Shown: positions 16,136-25,614 of the stretch, one piece after another
Layout: each line of letters begins with the position of its first letter
Position numbering within the stretch: the stretch's first letter is position 1
DNA from: Hyphomicrobiales bacterium
GTDB lineage: Bacteria > Pseudomonadota > Alphaproteobacteria > Rhizobiales > Rhizobiaceae
DNA length: 64,000 nucleotides
Direction: 5' to 3'
NCBI GenBank assembly: GCA_900471515.1
Contig: UCFC01000029.1
Span: forward strand, 62,001 to 126,000
Notes under the pieces: model-generated
Told to the model about the DNA's origin: nothing
Databases searched by the model: none
What the model saw: the letters and a program-made list of their open reading frames with translations, nothing else
Position numbers and translations under genes: made by a program

Positions 16136-17043
16136 TGGTGGAGTGGGGCGATCTCAGATTTCTGCTGCATGTGGTGCGCGAGGGCTCGACGCTAGCGGCC
16201 TCGCGCGTGCTCAATACCAGCCAGAGCACGGTCATGCGCCGCATTGCCGTGCTCGAAGGCCAGCTTGGGCTGAGCCTGTTCGAAAAGCGCCGCAGCGGCT
16301 ATGTGCCGACCGATACGCTGCTTGGCCTGCTCGGCAAGCTGGAGGCGGTGGAGGCCGCCCATTCGGCCTTCGAAAGCGAGGCCCGCGTCATCTGCCGGGG
16401 TTTGAGCGGCACGGTGCGGCTGACGACGCCGGAACTGATCTCAAGCCATTTCCTGAAATTTCCGCTGCAGCAGTTCCGCCAGCTCAATCCCGATATCCGG
16501 ATCGAGCTGGTGGCGAGCGACGAGTATCTCGATCTGTCCTGGGAGGCCGATATTGCGCTGCGGGCCGGCGACCCGCCGACGGACGGCGCGCTCTTCGGGC
16601 GGCGCATCATCAACGACACCTGGAGCGTCTATTGCAGCCGCGCCTATGCGGAGGCGAACGGCTACCCCACGACGACGGCCGATTTCGGCAAGCACGGCTT
16701 CATCTGCATCGTCGAGCGGGCGCGGCCGGACAGGCTGACGGAGTGGATGAACACGCATTTCCCGCCTGATAATATCGTCCTGCGCCACAGCAGCCTCATG
16801 TCCGCCTTCTTCAGCGTCAAGGCCGGTGACGGCATCGGCATCTGTCCGGACATGATCGGCATGAACGAGCCGGATTTCATCCGCTGCATGCCGGTCGACG
16901 TGCAGACCGGCAAGGAAGTCTGGCTGCTCGCGCATGAGCGCAACCGCCAGACGCCGCGCATCCGCATCGTTCTCGATTTCCTGACCGAGCACCTGATGAA
17001 AAAGGTGCAGACGATGCGGCTGGTGATGGGGGAGAAGGTCTGA
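16135..17043 (+). CDS. LysR-family transcriptional regulator
   Basis: A 302-residue LTTR. The N-terminal winged helix is visible as LRFLLHVVREGSTLAASRVL, then NTSQSTVMRRIAVLEGQLGLSLFEKRRSG (residues 5-55). The rest is the periplasmic-binding-like effector domain. ATG at 16135 puts the helix-turn-helix close to the N-terminus, as is usual; an upstream ATG at 16099 would add 12 odd residues. It is divergent from the GST-cytochrome c pair, which is its probable target. Effector unknown. Confidence 0.88.
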   Translation: MVEWGDLRFLLHVVREGSTLAASRVLNTSQSTVMRRIAVLEGQLGLSLFEKRRSGYVPTDTLLGLLGKLEAVEAAHSAFESEARVICRGLSGTVRLTTPELISSHFLKFPLQQFRQLNPDIRIELVASDEYLDLSWEADIALRAGDPPTDGALFGRRIINDTWSVYCSRAYAEANGYPTTTADFGKHGFICIVERARPDRLTEWMNTHFPPDNIVLRHSSLMSAFFSVKAGDGIGICPDMIGMNEPDFIRCMPVDVQTGKEVWLLAHERNRQTPRIRIVLDFLTEHLMKKVQTMRLVMGEKV

Positions 17044-17056
17044 AGCTCCTGCCGGC

Positions 17057-17287
17057 CTATGCGCGCCGCTGCTTGCTGCGGCCGGCGGCGGTACGGCGCC
17101 TGCTCACCTGTTTGCGGGCCGGTTTGCGGCTCACCGACGCTGCCTTGCGGGTGGTGCGGCCCGTTGCGGCCGATGCGGCCTTGCGGCGCTTGCGCTTGGT
17201 CGTCGTGCGGCCCGCCGTCTTCTTCAAAATTTCCTTCAGCACGCTGTCGATGACGCCTGATACAAGTTCGTTCACGAGATTGGCCAC
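17057..17287 (-). CDS. Small basic protein with histone-H1-like tail
   Basis: A 76-residue protein. The first 25 residues form a helix (ANLVNELVSGVIDSVLKEIL); the remaining 50 are extremely rich in Lys, Arg, Ala, Ser and Thr (KRKRRKAASAATGRTTRKAAS and similar), as in H1-like bacterial tails. Convergent with lysR. It probably binds nucleic acid, but that is composition-based inference. RBS: GAGGGG about 7 nt upstream. Confidence 0.6.
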   Translation of the reverse strand: MANLVNELVSGVIDSVLKEILKKTAGRTTTKRKRRKAASAATGRTTRKAASVSRKPARKQVSRRRTAAGRSKQRRA

Positions 17288-17453
17288 AAAATCCCCCTCA
17301 ATCCTATCGAAACGCCGCTTTTCCTATTGAATTCCCGAGGAGTTCGCTTAGCAAGGCGGCTCGAAGTTTTTATCCGTTTTTTCGCCGTATTTTCAAGCGA
17401 ACCGGTCACTCGATCAACGGCGCATTCAACCCGCCTGAAAGAAGAAAAAGACT

Positions 17454-18599
17454 ATGAAACTCGTCGAAAAGCGGGTGGTGCTGCATTTTCCCGGATTCGA
17501 ACCGCTGGATGGCGCAGCGCATCGGGCGCGCTACGAGCGCAGCGCAAGGCAAAGCGCCTCCGTCTGGGGCTACAATGTCGCGACCGGTGCCGCCGACGAC
17601 GGGCACCATGTTTCCTTCGATGTCGGCACCGGTGCCGACGGCTGGCAAACGCAGACGCGCGTACATGTCTTCGATCACAATGAGCTGGTGCAGCGACTGC
17701 GCGCCGGCAATACGGCCGGGCGGATCGCGTCGGGTTTTGCCAGCTTCTGGCAGGTTGTGCGCGAGGGCGGCATGGCCGGCTATTTCCGCCACGCCTGGCG
17801 CTTCGGCCTGTTCTTCATCTTTCCCTTCCTGCTGACGGCGTTCGCGATCCTCGTCGCGCTGCAGATCCTGACGCTGCATTACTGGCTCGGCCTTCCGGGC
17901 TGGCACTTCGGCTGGAGCGCGCCGCTGGCGGCCGTTTTCTTCATCTTCGGTTTTCTGCCATTTTCCGAGCGTTTCCACACGCTGCACCTCTTCGCCGACT
18001 GGGAAATGGCCGTGGCGCTGGCGCGCATGGACAGGCCCGAATTCAACGACTGGCTGGAGCAATGCGCAAGCGCGATGCGCGCAGCGCTCGACGAGGAGGC
18101 GGACGAATATGTCATCTCCTCGCACAGCATGGGCTCCAGCGTCGCCGCCCATGTCGTCGGCATCCTGCTGGAGCGGGAGCCGGACGTCTTCAAGGGCAAG
18201 CGCGTGGTGTTTGCGACACTCGGCTGCGCCATCCTGCAATGCGCGCTGATGTCGTCGGCAACGCTGCTGCGCTCGCGCGTCGGTCTGATTGCCCGTTGCC
18301 CGGATATTTTCTGGCTGGACGTGCAGTGCCTGACGGACTCGATCAATTTCTACAAGGTGCCGGTCGTCAGCGTTTCCGGCCACCCGGACGCGCCGCAGGC
18401 CAGCATGATCCATATCCGCGTGCGGCAGATGCTGACGCCGGAGCATTACAGGAAGATCCGCGGGGATCAATTACGCGTGCACCGGCAATATGTGCTGGGG
18501 CCGGACACGAAATCCGCCTTCGATTTCACGCTGCTGACCGCCGGGCCGATGCCGGCCTCCGTCTTTGCCTATCCCGAGCAGAGCAAGCTTCCCGCCTGA
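17454..18599 (+). CDS. Membrane protein with lipase-like nucleophile elbow
   Basis: A 381-residue protein I cannot name. Two hydrophobic segments lie at about residues 119-145 (FGLFFIFPFLLTAFAILVAL) and 155-175 (APLAAVFFIFGFL). The C-terminal half contains EYVISSHSMGSSVAAHVVGI, a nucleophile elbow of alpha/beta-hydrolase type (S-H-S-M-G, with Ser in place of the first Gly). An Asp in the FWLDVQC segment and a His near VSGHPDAP could complete a triad. HFPGFEP near the N-terminus resembles the start of such folds. It may be a membrane-anchored lipase or esterase; substrate unknown. Confidence 0.65.
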   Translation: MKLVEKRVVLHFPGFEPLDGAAHRARYERSARQSASVWGYNVATGAADDGHHVSFDVGTGADGWQTQTRVHVFDHNELVQRLRAGNTAGRIASGFASFWQVVREGGMAGYFRHAWRFGLFFIFPFLLTAFAILVALQILTLHYWLGLPGWHFGWSAPLAAVFFIFGFLPFSERFHTLHLFADWEMAVALARMDRPEFNDWLEQCASAMRAALDEEADEYVISSHSMGSSVAAHVVGILLEREPDVFKGKRVVFATLGCAILQCALMSSATLLRSRVGLIARCPDIFWLDVQCLTDSINFYKVPVVSVSGHPDAPQASMIHIRVRQMLTPEHYRKIRGDQLRVHRQYVLGPDTKSAFDFTLLTAGPMPASVFAYPEQSKLPA

Positions 18600-18658
18600 A
18601 CCTGCAAACCAGCAGAGAGCGTCGATCGCCTTCGCGCGGGTCCGTCCGATCGTCAAAA

Positions 18659-18689
18659 GGCCCGGCGGGAAAATCCTTCCAGCCGGGCC
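18659..18689. terminator. Terminator between the membrane hydrolase gene and bolA
   Basis: GGCCCGGC (18659-18666) pairs with GCCGGGCC (18682-18689). On the minus strand the stem is followed by TTTT, so it fits bolA best; it can also serve the convergent gene. Confidence 0.6.
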
Positions 18690-18721
18690 GTTCGTTTCCG
18701 TTCTTCAGTTGAACCCGGATT

Positions 18722-18955
18722 TCAATCCGGCGCCGAGGTCTGCAGGGCAAGCGCGTGCAGGATGCCGCCCATGTTGCCTTTCAGCGCCTCGTAAACCATC
18801 TGATGCTGCTGCACGCGGCTCTTGCCGCGAAAGGCTTCCGCGACGACTTCGGCGGCGTAGTGGTCGCCGTCGCCCGCCAGATCGCGGATCGTTACCTTGG
18901 CACCGGGAATCCCGGCCTTGATCATGTCTTCGATATCGCCGGGTGTCATCGCCAT
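18722..18955 (-). CDS. bolA: BolA-family protein
   Basis: A 77-residue BolA. The conserved GDGDHYAAEVVAEAFRGKSRVQQHQMVYEAL region is seen in pieces: GDGDHYAA, FRGKSRVQQHQMVY and GGILHALAL. BolA pairs with monothiol glutaredoxin over a [2Fe-2S] cluster and takes part in iron signalling or cluster transfer. It is 19 nt downstream of purL, so the two are likely cotranscribed, and its usual partner grxD lies 4.4 kb further along the same strand. Confidence 0.95.
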   Translation of the reverse strand: MAMTPGDIEDMIKAGIPGAKVTIRDLAGDGDHYAAEVVAEAFRGKSRVQQHQMVYEALKGNMGGILHALALQTSAPD

Positions 18956-18974
18956 GATCGTTACTCCCTATACA

Positions 18975-21209
<2,235 letters not shown>

Positions 21210-21228
21210 GAGCTCTTGAAAGTCCCTG

Positions 21229-21333
21229 CCTAGAGCAATCCAGCGAAAGTGCGCAGCGGTTTTGCGTCCGGAATGCGTGAAAACAAAGAGATAGAGCATG
21301 CCTGCCATTCAAGCGAATAACGGGCATGCTCTA
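21229..21333. repeat. RIME-like intergenic repeat upstream of purL
   Basis: The stretch from CCTAGAGCAATCCAGCG at 21229 to GATAGAGCATG near 21300 resembles the AGAGCAATTCC...GATAGAGC palindromic mosaic element dispersed in rhizobial genomes. It runs into an inverted repeat, TAGAGCATGCC (21292-21302) with GGCATGCTCTA (21323-21333). A shorter relative lies at 23924-23963. It sits in the purL 5' region, so it could be transcribed in the purL leader. Confidence 0.6.
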
Positions 21334-21448
21334 GCGCGTTTGTCGTGTCTTTAGCTTATGTAGGAACCGCGCGCGACAGGAAAATGCCTGCCGTCAACAG
21401 AGGGCCGGCACATAAGCTTCACAATGCCGTCTCCGGCGGTCGCCACGG

Positions 21449-22030
21449 TCAGAACTTGTAGCCGACCATCAGCCCGGCGCGGGTCATGCCGTCATTCGGG
21501 CCGTCGCAGAGATTGGCGTTCGAGGAATGGGCGAGCTGCGCCATGACATTCCAGTTGCTGTCGAAGCGATAACCGGCGCCGAGATATTCGTGGAACAGCA
21601 CGCGACAGCCGAGATCCGGACCGTCGTCATTGCCGCGAAGATCGCCGGTGTGGACGACACCGCCGAAACCGGCCTCGGCGAAGATCCTGTCGCTGAGATC
21701 GACGGTCCAGGTGAAACCGGCGAAAAACTGCGTCGCTTCGCCAGCCGTGCCGATCGAGGTGCCGACATGGACGCGCGGGTGCATGAGCTGTTGTTTCCAG
21801 CCCGTCGCCTGCTCGAAACCGAAGGGGTCGAAAAGGGCCGTTATTTCGGGAAAGACGCCGTCTTCACCCGAATGGCCGCCCTGGATGGAGGCGGATGCGC
21901 CGAAGCGCAATTCGTCGAAGACCTTGTCTGCGGCCGCCGCCGCCGATGACATTCCCAAGCTGCTGGCAATTGCTGCGACCGACGCGATACCGGACAGGCG
22001 CAGCAGGAACGAAGGAAGATCGAATTTCAT
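21449..22030 (-). CDS. PagL-like lipid A 3-O-deacylase (acyloxyacyl hydrolase family)
   Basis: A 193-residue outer-membrane beta-barrel candidate with an N-terminal signal peptide (FLLRLSGIASVAAIASSLG, cleavage near the AAAAADK stretch). The PagL signature appears near the C-terminus as AQLAHSSNANL, giving the catalytic His and Ser; the protein ends in aromatic GYKF, as OMPs do. PagL removes the 3-O acyl chain from lipid A. The catalytic Glu of the P. aeruginosa enzyme is not obvious at the matching place. Start at 22030 is based on AAAGGACAG 6 nt upstream. Confidence 0.75.
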   Translation of the reverse strand: MKFDLPSFLLRLSGIASVAAIASSLGMSSAAAAADKVFDELRFGASASIQGGHSGEDGVFPEITALFDPFGFEQATGWKQQLMHPRVHVGTSIGTAGEATQFFAGFTWTVDLSDRIFAEAGFGGVVHTGDLRGNDDGPDLGCRVLFHEYLGAGYRFDSNWNVMAQLAHSSNANLCDGPNDGMTRAGLMVGYKF

Positions 22031-22155
22031 CTGCTGTCCTTTGATTCCCGCCTGAACAGCGGGACAGGACAGAGGTAACATGCAGGCATCAGCGGTAAAG
22101 CGCCGCTCTTCCGATCAGGGGCTTTTCCCCATTCCTGACACCGAATTGCAACAGT

Positions 22156-23574
22156 TCAGATCTCCCCGTCATAGGCCGAGCCACCGTTTTCCAGCAGTCT
22201 TTTCAAGATCATAAGCCCCAACAGCATCTCGCTTCTATCCTTCGGCGAGGAGATTCCGATGCGCACCCGGTGGTAGGCCTTCTCGCCGCGGGCGGCCTTG
22301 AACTCGTCCTCGTCGTCGACGAGCACGCCGTCCCGGTAGGCGGCATTCTTGAACGTGCCGGACATCCAGGGCTCCGGCAGCTTGAGCCAGAGGAAGGGCG
22401 CGTGCGGGTGGGATTCGAATTCGAAGCCCTGCAGATGCTCGCGGGCGAGGCCGACGCGGGCAGACAGTTCCGCGACGCATGTATTGCGGATCTCGTGCGC
22501 CTTGCCGCTGGCGACCAGCCGCGCGCAGGTTTCGGCGAGGATGAAGGGCAGGCCGCCAGTCACCATCTTGTGCGTGACCTTGATGCGCTGGGCGAAATGC
22601 GGCGGGCAGGCCACCCAGCCGCCGCGCACGCCGGCGGCAACCGATTTCGACAGGCCGTTGACCAGGAACGTGCGGTCGGGCGCGATCGAGGCCAGCAGCG
22701 GCGTCTCGTCATTGGCCATGCCGCCGTAAAGATCGTCCTCGATGATCCACACACCGTGGCGCCTGGCAATCTCGGCAATGGCGACGCGCCGCGCATAGGG
22801 CATGATGGCGAGCGTCGGATTGTGGACCGTCGGCATCAGGAAGATAAGCTTCGGATGCTGCTGCTGGCAGAGCCGCTCGAAATCCTCGGGGATCACACCG
22901 TTCTCGTCCGACTCGACCGTCAGCGTGCGCCGGCCGAGCAGGCGCACGCTGCGGCTGACCTGCGTATAGGTGAGGTTTTCAAAGACGATCTTGTCACCGG
23001 GCGCAGACACGGCGGCGATGACGGCAATGGCCGCGGCATGGGCGCCGAGCGTGGGGACGACGTTTTCGACCTCCGGCGACCAGTCGTTGCGCGCCAGCCA
23101 GAGACGGCCGGCCTCGAACCAGTTCATGGGAAAGCTGCGCGAATAGGAGGAGATTTCCGCCAGGTGCTGCTCGCCGATCTCGGCCATGATGCCGGCAATG
23201 ACCTTGCCCTGACCGAGATCGGGGGCGGCGGTCGTGTCGAAGCGAAGCTTGTTTGCCGGGGCCTCCGCAATGCGCGTGCCACTCAGAGAAAGGGTAAGCG
23301 GATCGGCCTGTTCGCTCGGGGGCGTATTGGCGCGGTCGAGCACATAGGTGCCGCGGCCGACTTCGCCGGCAACGAGACCGCGTTCATGCACCAGCGCATA
23401 GGCGCGGCCGATTGTTCCGATTGTCACCCCGATGTCATAGGCGAGGTTTCTCTGCGGCGGCAATTTCGTGCCCGCCGGCAAGGCGCCGGAAGCAATGGCG
23501 GATTCGATATTGTCCGCAAGCCGCATATAGACCGGGCCGGAGCCCTGCGAGAGATCGGGGAGCCAATTTGTCAT
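22156..23574 (-). CDS. MocR/GntR-type regulator with aminotransferase domain
   Basis: A 472-residue fusion. Residues about 12-80 are a GntR winged helix (LADNIESAIASGALPAGTKL, PPQRNLAYDIGVTIGTIGRAY). Residues about 120-460 are a fold-type-I aminotransferase domain with the PLP lysine in VNGLSKSVAAGVRGGW and VWIIEDDLYGGM before it. MocR proteins regulate a neighbouring gene through PLP or an adduct; catalysis is usually lost. The divergent DUF1127 gene is the likely target, with inverted repeats immediately outside its start codon. It may equally be only autoregulated. Confidence 0.85.
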   Translation of the reverse strand: MTNWLPDLSQGSGPVYMRLADNIESAIASGALPAGTKLPPQRNLAYDIGVTIGTIGRAYALVHERGLVAGEVGRGTYVLDRANTPPSEQADPLTLSLSGTRIAEAPANKLRFDTTAAPDLGQGKVIAGIMAEIGEQHLAEISSYSRSFPMNWFEAGRLWLARNDWSPEVENVVPTLGAHAAAIAVIAAVSAPGDKIVFENLTYTQVSRSVRLLGRRTLTVESDENGVIPEDFERLCQQQHPKLIFLMPTVHNPTLAIMPYARRVAIAEIARRHGVWIIEDDLYGGMANDETPLLASIAPDRTFLVNGLSKSVAAGVRGGWVACPPHFAQRIKVTHKMVTGGLPFILAETCARLVASGKAHEIRNTCVAELSARVGLAREHLQGFEFESHPHAPFLWLKLPEPWMSGTFKNAAYRDGVLVDDEDEFKAARGEKAYHRVRIGISSPKDRSEMLLGLMILKRLLENGGSAYDGEI

Positions 23575-23625
23575 GGTGACAATGATTAGATTGTCACCCT
23601 TACCCTGTCAAGACTATGTGACAAT
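23568..23625. promoter_or_regulatory. TTGTCA/TGACAA operator cluster in the mocR/DUF1127 intergenic region
   Basis: GGTGACAAT (23575-23583), GATTAG, ATTGTCACC (23590-23598) is a perfect 9-bp inverted repeat directly upstream of the regulator start. TTGTCA at 23568-23573 forms a second palindrome with TGACAA at 23577-23582. Another GTGACAAT copy lies at 23618-23625 as a direct repeat. Four half-sites in under 60 bp fit a MocR autoregulatory operator. Binding is inferred. Confidence 0.65.
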
Positions 23626-23654
23626 CCCATGAGCGGAAACAACAGGAGCCAAGG

Positions 23655-23909
23655 ATGTCCGTTGTGCCTCAAGTAAAGTGCGATATTGTATCGATTGTCT
23701 CTATCGATAGCCCGCATGCGATTGTTCTCCCCAGGCAGGCGCCGGCCAAGACATGGCTCGGCCGGCTGTGGGCCGCCTGTTGCCTGTGGCAGCAGAAGCG
23801 GGAGGGGCGCCGCGCGCTGCGCGGGCTGACGGCGGACCAGCTCAAGGATATCGGCCTGTCGCGGTCCGATGCCGCACGCGAAGTCAGCAAATCGTTTTTC
23901 TGGGATTGA
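23655..23909 (+). CDS. DUF1127 small protein
   Basis: An 84-residue protein whose C-terminal half has the DUF1127 pattern: WLGRLWAACCLWQQKREGRR followed by ALRGLTADQLKDIGLSRSDA. DUF1127 proteins are small Arg-rich proteins common in Rhizobiaceae; some influence RNA and phosphate or carbon metabolism, but this one has no assigned role. Start ATG at 23655 follows AGGAGCCAAGG. It is divergent from the MocR regulator and immediately upstream of a palindromic repeat. Confidence 0.8.
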   Translation: MSVVPQVKCDIVSIVSIDSPHAIVLPRQAPAKTWLGRLWAACCLWQQKREGRRALRGLTADQLKDIGLSRSDAAREVSKSFFWD

Positions 23910-23920
23910 GCCCGGAGCCT

Positions 23921-23967
23921 GGAGCAATCCAGCAAAAGCGGTTCCCACTTTTGCTGGAATTGCTTTA
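23921..23967. repeat. Palindromic repeat, relative of the purL upstream element
   Basis: GCAATCCAGCAAAAG (23924-23938) pairs with CTTTTGCTGGAATTGC (23948-23963) with one bulge. It shares GAGCAATCCAGC with 21233 onwards. It lies between the convergent DUF1127 and lipoprotein genes and could terminate both. Confidence 0.6.
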
Positions 23968-24369
23968 GCTGCAGGCGCGGTTGCCGCCGGACCAGCGGGT
24001 CACATCGGCGGCGATGCGGCCGGCGACCGGCTCGGACATCATCGGGCCGAAGGCCTGCATTCTCGCCGGATTGCCTTCCGCCTGCACGACGAGCAGCGGC
24101 CGGCTTTCCGGGCTGCCCTTGTGCACCACGAGAATGCGCGGACGGCCGGAGAAGGAATTGAGTTCCGGTGCCAGCTTGTAAGCGGCAAAAGCCGCGTCGC
24201 CCGACTTGAACCAGCAGCTGTTGGCGCCAAGCGCCACACGCTCCATCGTCGACAGCGCACTGCGGTCCGGCCCCTTTGCGGGTGTCGAGGACTGGCAGGC
24301 GGCGACGAGTGCGGCAAGGCCGGCAAAGGCAGCGGCGTGAGCAATGGCTGCGAAAAGGCGAGGGCGCAT
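23965..24369 (-). CDS. Small putative lipoprotein, unknown function
   Basis: A 134-residue protein with a signal sequence and lipobox (AFAGLAALVAAC, Cys at about residue 25), so it is likely lipid-anchored. The mature part has two further cysteines (NSCWF and the C-terminal NRACS) and no domain I recognise. It lies downstream of purQ by 23 nt on the same strand, so it is probably at the end of the purQ transcript. Confidence 0.65.
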   Translation of the reverse strand: MRPRLFAAIAHAAAFAGLAALVAACQSSTPAKGPDRSALSTMERVALGANSCWFKSGDAAFAAYKLAPELNSFSGRPRILVVHKGSPESRPLLVVQAEGNPARMQAFGPMMSEPVAGRIAADVTRWSGGNRACS

Positions 24370-24392
24370 CTGTCTTGTTCTCTGGCCGGAAA

Positions 24393-25064
24393 TCAGGCGG
24401 CGATGACGTCGAGCGCCGAAGCGAACAGGCCGCGGCCATCCGAACCGCCATGGGCGGCTTCGATGAGATTTTCCGGATGCGGCATCATGCCGAGAACGTT
24501 GCCCCTGGCATTCATGACGCCGGCGATGTCGTTGACCGAACCGTTCGGATTGGTGCCTTCGGCATAGCGGAAGACGACCTGGCCGTTGCCTTCGATGGCG
24601 GAAAGCGTCTCGGCATCGGCGAAATAATTGCCGTCGTGATGGGCGACCGGGCAGCGGATGATCTGGCCCTTTTCATAGGCGCGGGAGAAATCCGTCTCGG
24701 CATTGACGACTTCGAGCTTGATCTCGCGGCAGACGAATTTCAGCGAGGCATTGCGCATCAGGGCGCCGGGCAGCAGGCCGGCTTCGACGAGGATCTGGAA
24801 GCCGTTGCAGACGCCCAGAACCTTCACGCCCTTGTTGGCCTTCTCGATGATCGCCTGCATGACCGGCATGCGCGCGGCAATGGCGCCGCAGCGCAGGTAA
24901 TCGCCGTAGGAGAAGCCGCCGGGAATGACGATCAGGTCGACGTCAGGGATTTCCGTCTCCGTCTGCCAGATCGTCACCGGCCTGTGACCGGAGATCTTGG
25001 TGAGAGCGGCGATCATGTCGCGATCGCGGTTGAGGCCCGGAAGTTGAACGACGGCTGATTTCAT
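24393..25064 (-). CDS. purQ: Phosphoribosylformylglycinamidine synthase subunit PurQ
   Basis: The glutaminase subunit (223 residues) that feeds ammonia to PurL. Triad blocks: nucleophile in KVLGVCNGFQIL (Cys about residue 86), His and Glu in MMPHPENLIEA near the C-terminus; VIPGGFSYGDYLR forms the oxyanion region. Its start overlaps the stop of the upstream coiled-coil gene by 4 nt (ATGA), showing translational coupling in the purC-purS-orf-purQ run. Confidence 0.97.
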   Translation of the reverse strand: MKSAVVQLPGLNRDRDMIAALTKISGHRPVTIWQTETEIPDVDLIVIPGGFSYGDYLRCGAIAARMPVMQAIIEKANKGVKVLGVCNGFQILVEAGLLPGALMRNASLKFVCREIKLEVVNAETDFSRAYEKGQIIRCPVAHHDGNYFADAETLSAIEGNGQVVFRYAEGTNPNGSVNDIAGVMNARGNVLGMMPHPENLIEAAHGGSDGRGLFASALDVIAA

Positions 25065-25318
25065 GGTTGCGGTTCAAACCTTGCTTGTGCTTCTGCCAGT
25101 TCTCGAAGTTCGAGACGATTTTCGATACGGTCGAGCCGATCAAGAATCTGGCCAATCGTACCGCGCAGATTGTTTATGTCGCCCTGCATGACATGCATGT
25201 GGTTTCGAAAGCTGACCATCTCCTGGCGCATATCGCGCTGCCCTTCCTTTACGGAGGACACATCTGTCTGAATCCTCCTCAGGATTTCAAACAGAAGCTC
25301 TTGGTTTACTTCAGCCAT
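25061..25318 (-). CDS. Small coiled-coil protein between purS and purQ
   Basis: An 85-residue protein, nearly all helical, with heptad-like repeats (LFEILRRIQTDVSSVKEGQ, then ILDRLDRIENRLELRELAE). I cannot assign a function. It overlaps purQ by 4 nt and lies 19 nt after purS, so it is translated within the purine operon. It may be a structural or regulatory small protein, or just a passenger. Confidence 0.6.
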   Translation of the reverse strand: MAEVNQELLFEILRRIQTDVSSVKEGQRDMRQEMVSFRNHMHVMQGDINNLRGTIGQILDRLDRIENRLELRELAEAQARFEPQP

Positions 25319-25337
25319 CGATTATTCCTCACAACCC

Positions 25338-25580
25338 CTAGTCGAGAGAAATAGTATAGTTCTCAATCACCGTATTGGCCAGCAGCTTTTCGCACATTGC
25401 CTTGAGATCGGCCTCGGCCTTGGCCTTGTCGGTGCCTTCCAGTTCCAGGTCGAAGACCTTGCCCTGGCGGACATGGCCGACGCCGCCGAAGCCGAGCGCG
25501 CCGAGCGCGCCTTCGATGGCCTTGCCCTGAGGATCGAGAACGCCGTTTTTCAGCGTGACGGTGACGCGAGCCTTGATCAC
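25338..25580 (-). CDS. purS: Phosphoribosylformylglycinamidine synthase subunit PurS
   Basis: An 80-residue PurS, which bridges PurQ and PurL. The family pattern is clear: KARVTVTLKNGVLDPQGKAI at the start and VGHVRQGKVFDLELEG in the middle, ending VIENYTISLD. The start is GTG at 25580 with AGGG 8 nt upstream. A longer frame to 25721 would overlap purC and has no family match. Confidence 0.93.
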   Translation of the reverse strand: MIKARVTVTLKNGVLDPQGKAIEGALGALGFGGVGHVRQGKVFDLELEGTDKAKAEADLKAMCEKLLANTVIENYTISLD

Positions 25581-25614
25581 TTGTTTTTCCCTGCTTTGCT
25601 TGACCAGACGGTTT

